Below, one piece after another: positions 14,916-19,511 of a DNA stretch of 19,511 nt. Each line of letters starts with the position of its first letter. The stretch's first letter is position 1. The notes beneath the pieces are model-generated. The model had not been told where the DNA came from. It searched no databases and worked only from the letters and a program-made list of their open reading frames with translations. The translations under genes and the position numbers were made by a program. This DNA comes from an uncultured Clostridia bacterium (lineage in GTDB: Bacteria > Bacillota > Clostridia > TANB77 > CAG-508), in the NCBI GenBank assembly GCA_934141605.1, contig CAKPCL010000013.1, positions 1-19,511 on the forward strand, written 5' to 3'.

Positions 14916-15284
14916 TTATTGTAATTCAATAACAGCTCCAACTTCTGTAAATTTAGCTTTTAAGTCTTCTGCTTCTTCTTTAGAAACATTTTCTTTAACT
15001 GTTTTTGGTGCTCCATCTACTAAGTCTTTAGCTTCTTTTAATCCTAATCCTGTAGCATCTCTAACTACTTTGATTACTTTTATTTTTTGATCTCCTGCTT
15101 CTGTTAATACAACATTAAATGAAGATTTTTCAGCTGCTGCTTCTCCTCCAGCTACTGCTCCAGCTGCTGGTGCAGCTGCTGCTACTGCAGATACTCCAAA
15201 TTCTTCTTCTATAGCTTTTACTAAGTCAGCTAATTCTACTACTGTCATTTTTTTGATTTCTTCAATCATTTCTTCTTTACTCAT
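14916..15284 (-). CDS. rplL: 50S ribosomal protein L7/L12
   Basis: This 122-residue protein forms dimers on L10, making the flexible ribosomal stalk that recruits and stimulates translational GTPases. The N-terminal dimerisation domain (1-~32) is followed by an Ala/Gly-rich hinge (~33-51) and the C-terminal domain with KVIKVVRDATGLGLKEAKDLV and the terminal EVGAVIELQ. AGGAGG precedes the ATG. It lies 72 bp after rplJ and is the last gene before a strong terminator. Confidence 0.98.
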   Translation of the reverse strand: MSKEEMIEEIKKMTVVELADLVKAIEEEFGVSAVAAAAPAAGAVAGGEAAAEKSSFNVVLTEAGDQKIKVIKVVRDATGLGLKEAKDLVDGAPKTVKENVSKEEAEDLKAKFTEVGAVIELQ

Positions 15285-15356
15285 TTTTTAATCCTCCTAA
15301 TTTTTTTATTTTTACGATATAAGTTCGCTACTCTAATTTAAATCTTTATTTTTTAA

Positions 15357-15884
15357 TTATGCTTCTGCTGTTGTTTCAGCTGATGCTCCTTGTTCTTTTT
15401 GAATTCTTACTTGATCAACTGCAACTGCAAATTTTTGAATATTTGCAAGTAATGCTCCAGCAAGCATAGAAAGTAATGTTTCTTTTGATGGTAATTTTGC
15501 TAAAGTTATTATTTCTTCAGCTGTCATTACTTTACCTTCTATAACTCCACCTTTGATTTTGTAATATTCGTTATTTTTTGTAAATTCATAAATTGTTTTA
15601 GATGGTTCTAAATAATCTTCATTGCTCATTATTACTGCTGTAGGTCCTACTAATTTATCTTCTAAACCTTCGATTCCTGCTTCAGATAATGCTCTTTTTG
15701 TTATGTTGTTTTTTATAACTGCATATTCTGTGTTAGATTTTCTTAAGTCTGCTCTTAAGTTTGTTACATCTTCAACATTTATTCCTCTGTAGTCTGTTAA
15801 AAGTACTAATTTAGCTTCTTTGATTTTATTTGCTAATTTTGTAACTTCTTCTTTCTTTTGATTTAATATTTTTTCACTTGCCAT
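15357..15884 (-). CDS. rplJ: 50S ribosomal protein L10
   Basis: This 175-residue protein is the base of the stalk, binding 23S rRNA near L11 and holding the L7/L12 dimers on its C-terminal helix. Typical segments are LVLLTDYRGINVEDVTNLRADLR (about residues 27-49), VIKNNITKRA and GPTAVI. The C-terminal part carries the long helix. GGGAGG precedes the ATG. An L10-leader RNA structure lies directly upstream and is expected to be bound by the L10/L12 complex, repressing rplJL when stalk protein is in excess. Confidence 0.98.
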   Translation of the reverse strand: MASEKILNQKKEEVTKLANKIKEAKLVLLTDYRGINVEDVTNLRADLRKSNTEYAVIKNNITKRALSEAGIEGLEDKLVGPTAVIMSNEDYLEPSKTIYEFTKNNEYYKIKGGVIEGKVMTAEEIITLAKLPSKETLLSMLAGALLANIQKFAVAVDQVRIQKEQGASAETTAEA

Positions 15885-15899
15885 TTTTTATTTTCACCT

Positions 15900-16093
15900 C
15901 CCAGAATATAATTATATATATATGTATGCAAAATTACGAAGCAATTTTGCATAAGTTATCTGTATCTTGCTTTGCTTTGAACAGCTAACTTAAAAACACT
16001 CTTTATATCCTTTTTCCAAGGCTATAAAGAGTGCATATATATTACACTTTTTTATAACCTCGGTAGGACTTATTTTTGCCTACTGTCTCTGGC
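15900..16093 (-). promoter_or_regulatory. Ribosomal L10 leader (autoregulatory RNA)
   Basis: The RNA between rplA and rplJ begins with GCCAGAGACAGTAGGC and continues with CCTACCGAGGT, the conserved blocks of the bacterial L10 leader. A long stem (CACTCTTTATA.../...TATAAAGAGTG) follows, then an 11-bp hairpin TATGCAAAATT/AATTTTGCATA (15925-15953) just before the rplJ ribosome-binding site. L10(L12)4 binding to this leader controls rplJL expression. The leader starts within a few bases of the rplA stop codon and no promoter is visible, so control acts within the operon transcript. Confidence 0.87.
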
Positions 16094-16100
16094 TTATTAT

Positions 16101-16787
16101 TTATTTTTGGTTTATATAAATTCCAGGTCCCATTGTAGTTGTTACTGATACACTTCTTATATATTGACCTTTAGCTGCTACTGGTTTTGCTTTTATAATA
16201 GCATTCATTATTGTTTCATAGTTTTCAGCTAATTTGTCTGCTCCAAAAGATACTTTTCCAAATCCTAAGTGAATAATGTTTGTTTTATCTAATCTATATT
16301 CAACTTTACCAGATTTAATTTCGTTTATTGCTTTTGTAACATCCATTGTAACTGTTCCAGATTTAGGGTTTGGCATTAAACCTTTTGGTCCTAATACTTT
16401 ACCTAATCTACCTACAACACCCATCATATCTGGTGTTGCAACTACTACATCATAATCAAACCAGTTTTCATTTTGTATTTTTGGTATTAATTCTTCTGCT
16501 CCAACAAAGTCAGCTCCTGCTTTTTCAGCTTCTTCTGCTTTTGGTCCTTTTGCAAATACTAATACTTTTTGTGTTTTACCTGTACCATTTGGAAGTACTA
16601 CTGTACCTCTAACTTGTTGGTCTGCATGTTTTGAATCTACACCTAATTTTACATGTAATTCAACTGTTTCATCAAATTTTGCTTTTGGCATTTTTTCAAT
16701 TAAGTCTAAAGCTTCTTTGATATCATATTCTTTGTTTTTTTCAACTAATTTTGCACTTTCTGCATATCTTTTAGCTAATTTTTTCAT
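16101..16787 (-). CDS. rplA: 50S ribosomal protein L1
   Basis: This 228-residue protein forms the mobile L1 stalk at the ribosomal E site, assisting deacylated-tRNA release, and in many bacteria represses its own operon by binding mRNA. Recognisable segments are KFDETVELHVKLGVD (about residues 37-51), GTVVLPNGTGK and LGPKGLMPNPKSGTV, the highly conserved RNA-binding loop. AAGGAGG precedes the ATG. It lies 77 bp after rplK and is followed at once by the L10 leader. Confidence 0.98.
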   Translation of the reverse strand: MKKLAKRYAESAKLVEKNKEYDIKEALDLIEKMPKAKFDETVELHVKLGVDSKHADQQVRGTVVLPNGTGKTQKVLVFAKGPKAEEAEKAGADFVGAEELIPKIQNENWFDYDVVVATPDMMGVVGRLGKVLGPKGLMPNPKSGTVTMDVTKAINEIKSGKVEYRLDKTNIIHLGFGKVSFGADKLAENYETIMNAIIKAKPVAAKGQYIRSVSVTTTMGPGIYINQK

Positions 16788-16864
16788 TTCTTTACCTCCT
16801 TTGGTTCTAACGAGTTTTACTCTCCCAATTTATTATTTTTATAAATATTAAATATTTATCTTAA

Positions 16865-17293
16865 TTAATCAACAACTACTACACCCATTGATCTAGCAGT
16901 TCCTTCTACCATGCTCATAGCTGTTTCTAATGATGCAGCATTTAAGTCTGGCATTTTTTGTTCAGCGATAGCTTTAACTTGTTCTTTAGTTATTTTTGCT
17001 ACTTTATCTTTATTTGGTTTCCCTGAACCTTTTTCAATTTTAATTGATTTTTTAATTAAAACTGCAACTGGTGGAACTTTTGTTATAAATTCAAAAGATT
17101 TGTCTTTATAAACTGTTATAACAACTGGTATTATCATTCCAGGTTGATTTGCTGTTCTATCATTGAATTCTTTTACGAATTGCATAATATTAACACCACT
17201 TGAACCTAAAGCTGGTCCTACTGGTGGAGCTGGTGTTGCCTTTCCTGCTTCTATTTGTAATTTAATTATATTTGAAATTTCTTTTTCTGCCAT
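16865..17293 (-). CDS. rplK: 50S ribosomal protein L11
   Basis: This 142-residue protein binds the GTPase-associated region of 23S rRNA at the stalk base; it is needed for stringent-factor activation and is the site of thiopeptide action. The N-terminal domain carries the conserved proline-rich segment PAPPVGPALGSSGVNIMQF (residues ~21-39). The C-terminal rRNA-binding domain ends GTARSMGVVVVD. GAGGAGG precedes the ATG, and nusG lies 29 bp upstream. Confidence 0.98.
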   Translation of the reverse strand: MAEKEISNIIKLQIEAGKATPAPPVGPALGSSGVNIMQFVKEFNDRTANQPGMIIPVVITVYKDKSFEFITKVPPVAVLIKKSIKIEKGSGKPNKDKVAKITKEQVKAIAEQKMPDLNAASLETAMSMVEGTARSMGVVVVD

Positions 17294-17322
17294 TTTATTG
17301 GCACCTCCTCTAAATTTTCATA

Positions 17323-17859
17323 TTATTGAACTTTTTTTACTTGTGAGAACTCTAGTTCTACTGGTGTTTCTCTTCCAAACATTGATACTAAAACTTTTAC
17401 TTTATTTTTTTCTTTATTTATTTCTTGAACAGTTCCGACAAATCCTTCAAATGGTCCGTTCATAACTTCAACTTGTTCATTAAGTTCATAATCAACATTT
17501 AATTCTGATAAATCGAATCCCATATTTCTTATTTCTTCTTCTGTTAATGGAATAGGGTCTGTTCCTGAACCTACAAAACCTGTTACTCCTCTAGTATTTC
17601 TTACTATATACCATGTTTCTTCAGTTACTATCATTTTTATTAAAACATATCCTGGAAAAACTTTTTTCAAGTTTGTTTTTCTTTTTCCATCTTTTATTTC
17701 TATTTGTTCTTCCATTGGAACAATTATGTCAAAGAAATATTCTTCAAGTTCTCTGTTTTTTATTGTTTTTTCTAAATCTGTTTTTACTTTATTTTCATAT
17801 CCTGAATATGTATGTACTACATACCATCTTGGGTTCATATCGTAATCTTTTTGAGACAT
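17323..17859 (-). CDS. nusG: Transcription termination/antitermination protein NusG
   Basis: This 178-residue protein binds the RNA polymerase clamp, modulates pausing and couples transcription to Rho or the ribosome. The NGN domain begins PRWYVVHTYSGYENKVK and includes FPGYVLIKM and VRNTRGVTGFVG. The C-terminal KOW domain contains EVMNGPFEGFVGTVQEI followed by SMFGRETPVELEF. AGGAGG precedes the ATG. It sits in the standard order secE-nusG-rplK-rplA. Confidence 0.98.
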   Translation of the reverse strand: MSQKDYDMNPRWYVVHTYSGYENKVKTDLEKTIKNRELEEYFFDIIVPMEEQIEIKDGKRKTNLKKVFPGYVLIKMIVTEETWYIVRNTRGVTGFVGSGTDPIPLTEEEIRNMGFDLSELNVDYELNEQVEVMNGPFEGFVGTVQEINKEKNKVKVLVSMFGRETPVELEFSQVKKVQ

Positions 17860-17909
17860 TTTTTTAAGCCTCCTTTGATATATTTATTTAAAACTCTTAA
17901 ACAATTATT

Positions 17910-18248
17910 TTATTCATTGATTGTCTCATTATTTGTATTTTCTTCTACTGTTTCGTTTGATGTTTCAGTGTTGTCTTCTGATATTTCATTATTAGATTCA
18001 GTAGCAGAAGAGTTACTTACTATTTCTTTTACTTTATTTACTCCATATTTATTTATTGTTTCAAATGTAAGGTCTAATACAAATACTATGACAGCTGTAA
18101 CTAAAACTATTGCTAATACAGCAACTGTATTGTTAAATAATTGTTTTGGTGTTGGCCAACTTACTTTTTTTAGTTCGGCCTTAAAGCTTTTCATAAAACT
18201 AGTTTTATCTTTACTATTTTTAACTTCTTTCTTATCTTTTTGAGCCAT
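17910..18248 (-). CDS. secE: Preprotein translocase subunit SecE with an extended acidic tail
   Basis: The SecE core clamps SecY in the inner-membrane translocon. Residues 17-40 hold the amphipathic cytoplasmic helix with FKAELKKVSWPTPKQ, the family hallmark. One membrane helix follows (~41-62), then KVKEIVSN. Residues ~79-112 form an unusual extra tail made almost entirely of Glu, Asn, Thr and Ser. Single-helix SecE proteins are usually only about 60-75 residues, so about a third of this protein is additional and probably disordered, on the outer face of the membrane by standard topology. GGGAGG precedes the ATG, and it follows rpmG closely. Confidence 0.95.
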   Translation of the reverse strand: MAQKDKKEVKNSKDKTSFMKSFKAELKKVSWPTPKQLFNNTVAVLAIVLVTAVIVFVLDLTFETINKYGVNKVKEIVSNSSATESNNEISEDNTETSNETVEENTNNETINE

Positions 18249-18276
18249 TTTGTTTCCTCCCTAAAATAGCTTAATT

Positions 18277-18441
18277 TTATTTTGTTTCTTTATGTGTTGT
18301 ACGTTTTTTACAGAATTTGCAATATTTAACTAATTCCAATCTATCAGTATTATTTCTTTTGTTTTTTGATGTCATATAATTTCTATTTTTACATTCTGTA
18401 CATTCTAATGTTATATTTTCTCTTGGTCCTTTTGCTGCCAT
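18277..18441 (-). CDS. rpmG: 50S ribosomal protein L33, zinc-binding form
   Basis: This 54-residue protein starts MAAKGPRENITLECTECKNRN and retains both CxxC pairs (CTEC and CKFC), so it is the zinc-ribbon (C+) form, not the zinc-free paralogue made under zinc limitation. The start at 18441 is chosen because GGAGGTG lies 7 nt upstream; an in-frame ATG at 18465 has no ribosome-binding site and would add eight residues before the conserved start. It is the first gene of the rpmG-secE-nusG-rplK-rplA-rplJ-rplL run. Confidence 0.95.
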   Translation of the reverse strand: MAAKGPRENITLECTECKNRNYMTSKNKRNNTDRLELVKYCKFCKKRTTHKETK

Positions 18442-18525
18442 TTTGATACACCTCCGAATTACCATACTTTTTTTTATTTTTTTAAACGATGTGATCGTAT
18501 GTCCGTAATATACATACGCTAGAAT

Positions 18526-18554
18526 ATTTTACCACTTTTTTGTGTTTATGTCAA
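18526..18554 (-). promoter_or_regulatory. Strong promoter of the rpmG-secE-nusG-rplKAJL operon
   Basis: TTGACA and TAAAAT on the minus strand are exactly 17 nt apart. The transcript would start near a CGTATGT/ACATACG hairpin (18497-18519) in the leader, ahead of the rpmG ribosome-binding site. No other promoter is visible inside the operon. Confidence 0.88.
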
Positions 18555-18572
18555 TGGATTTACAATAAAAAT

Positions 18573-19136
18573 TTATTTTTTCTTTTTAACAGAAAATCCG
18601 AATTTACCTAATTTTTTTCCCATTGAGTAATATCCTCCATTGGCATAAGAAATTAAGTTGCATTTTGATATGTCAAATGCACCTTTTTCATCAATATATT
18701 TTTCATCACTATTTATTGCTAATACTTCTGCAATAAACATTGTGTGACTTCCTAATTCTTTTATTTCTTTGACTTTACATTCAACAGATACCGGACTTTC
18801 TTTTATCATAGGGCATTTTACAAAATTAGCTTTTTCTTTATGAAGTTTCATTTCTTTAAACTTATCTACTTGTGCTCCTGTTTTTACTCCACACCAGTCT
18901 GTTGCTTTGACTAGCTCTTGAGTTGTTAAATTAATTACAAATTCTCCTTGTTCTTTTATTAGATTGTATGAGTATCTTGTAGGTCTAACTGAAATGTATA
19001 CCATTGCAGGATTTGTATTAATAATTCCTGTCCATGCAACAGTTATAATATTTGATTTTTCCATTGTTCCACAGCTTACCATTACTGCTGGAATTGGGTA
19101 TAAAAATGTTCCTGGTTTCCATGTTGTTTTTGACAT
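18573..19136 (-). CDS. Flavin reductase-like (FMN-binding split-barrel) protein
   Basis: This 187-residue protein belongs to the flavin-reductase-like/FMN-binding split-barrel family (DIM6/NTAB type). Family features are the N-terminal PVMVSC-like strand (YPIPAVMVSCG), NIITVAWTGIINTNPAMVYISVRPTRYSY, the EFVINLTT segment, DKFKEMKLHKEKA, SVECKVKEI and LISYANGGYYSMGK at the end. Such proteins bind FMN as dimers and may reduce flavins with NAD(P)H; many are uncharacterised. The start at 19136 is preferred because AAGGAAGG precedes it; the upstream ATG at 19157 would place the ribosome-binding site inside the coding region. It lies alone between the ribosomal-protein operon and the rRNA operon. 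Confidence 0.85.
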   Translation of the reverse strand: MSKTTWKPGTFLYPIPAVMVSCGTMEKSNIITVAWTGIINTNPAMVYISVRPTRYSYNLIKEQGEFVINLTTQELVKATDWCGVKTGAQVDKFKEMKLHKEKANFVKCPMIKESPVSVECKVKEIKELGSHTMFIAEVLAINSDEKYIDEKGAFDISKCNLISYANGGYYSMGKKLGKFGFSVKKKK

Positions 19137-19210
19137 ATTTAATTCCTTCCTTTCCAAACATATAAATGTTTTTTATATAATGTATTCTTGTATTGTTTAA
19201 ATATTATTGT

Positions 19211-19259
19211 AAAAGCATTTAAAAATAAAATTATGCTTATTTTACTTTTAAATGCCTTT
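19211..19259. terminator. Probable terminator of the rRNA operon
   Basis: AAAGCATTTAAAA and TTTTAAATGCCTTT pair with one bulge around a ~20-nt AT-rich loop, 30 bp beyond the 5S 3' end. A short T-run follows on the minus strand. It separates the rRNA operon from the flavin-reductase gene. Confidence 0.55.
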
Positions 19260-19291
19260 ATAATTAAATTATATTAAAATAATAAAAAAAA

Positions 19292-19408
19292 TCTAGCGAC
19301 AACCTATCTTTCCAGCAGGGTAACCCGCAAGTATTTTCGGCACATTTAGGCTTGACTTCTGTGTTCGGAATGGGAACAGGTATTACCCTAAATGTCATCA
19401 TCACTAGA
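19292..19408 (-). rRNA. rrf: 5S rRNA
   Basis: This is a 117-nt gene. The termini TCTAGTGATG and CGCTAGA form the terminal helix. Conserved internal blocks include CCCATTCCGAACAC and the GAAGTCAAGCC helix segment. It follows the 23S 3' end by ~85 bp on the same strand, the usual order. Confidence 0.96.
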
Positions 19409-19492
19409 AAATTATTGTGTATATAAGTACACTGAAAAATACATAGATGAAATTTGTTTTAGGATTCTTGTTCCGATTACTTTTTACTTAAC

Positions 19493-19511
19493 TTGTGGTT
19501 AAGCCCTCGAT
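19493..19511 (-). rRNA. rrl: 23S rRNA, extreme 3' end (partial)
   Basis: The minus strand begins ATCGAGGGCTTAACCACA, matching the 3' terminal segment of Firmicutes 23S rRNA (ATCGAGGACTTAACCA in Bacillus). The rest of the gene lies outside the window. The 3' end is approximate, and the 23S-5S spacer (19409-~19492) holds nothing further recognisable. Confidence 0.8.

Noticed and set aside
18555..18572. A tRNA-Trp or similar tRNA ahead of the secE-nusG operon, as in many bacteria
   Set aside because: The gap between the flavin-reductase gene and rpmG holds only the promoter and a short leader hairpin; no cloverleaf can be drawn.

Overview
The window looks like a chromosomal segment of an uncultured, spore-forming, low-G+C Firmicute, most likely a gut-type clostridium. 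The base composition is strongly AT-rich. There are two sporulation genes (spoIVA and sigK), and the ribosomal and rRNA genes, tRNA-Met and 5S rRNA are all of Firmicutes type. The organism assignment is an inference; no named species is recognised. Nearly everything lies on the minus strand. The exceptions are spoIVA, sigK and a probable 6S RNA.

Layout from left to right. (1) 1-2040 is an accessory-looking region. A minus-strand gene encodes a prepilin-like N-terminus joined to an FGE/C-type-lectin-like C-terminus. Its last ~130 bp are GC-richer, full of NNC/NNT codons and followed by a small hairpin, which is what the target (variable region) of a diversity-generating retroelement looks like. 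Its leader carries a good promoter, a small ORF containing a (CA)17 microsatellite, and a long hairpin. No template repeat or reverse transcriptase lies in the window; they would have to lie beyond base 1 or elsewhere. (2) 2069-3307 is a UDP-sugar pyrophosphorylase of eukaryotic-like type. (3) 3560-5038 is spoIVA, ending in a strong bidirectional terminator shared with the convergent rlmN. (4) 5078-9127 is a minus-strand run prmC-whiA-hemW-rlmN with a consensus promoter in front of prmC and a cluster of inverted TGTCC repeats between hemW and rlmN. (5) 9238-12138 holds a 503-residue charged protein of unknown function and a CNNM/CorC-type membrane protein.

(6) 12268-12979 is sigK, complete with a pro-sequence but broken by a single-base frame change near codon 140. 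(7) 13207-13396 is a probable 6S RNA, followed by an elongator tRNA-Met (minus) with a perfect consensus promoter. (8) 13635-14778 holds a small unknown acidic/basic protein and the MTA/SAH nucleosidase. (9) 14916-18441 is the operon rpmG-secE-nusG-rplK-rplA-[L10 leader]-rplJ-rplL, with a consensus promoter before rpmG and a terminator after rplL; rpoB does not follow. (10) 18573-19136 is a flavin reductase-like protein, then a terminator, 5S rRNA and the extreme 3' end of a 23S rRNA, both on the minus strand.

Most genes are housekeeping: translation, rRNA and release-factor modification, secretion, and metabolic repair. The part most likely to hold an undescribed system is the left end: a surface-displayed, hypervariable lectin-like protein whose leader may also be phase variable. 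The sigK frame change is the second point of interest.
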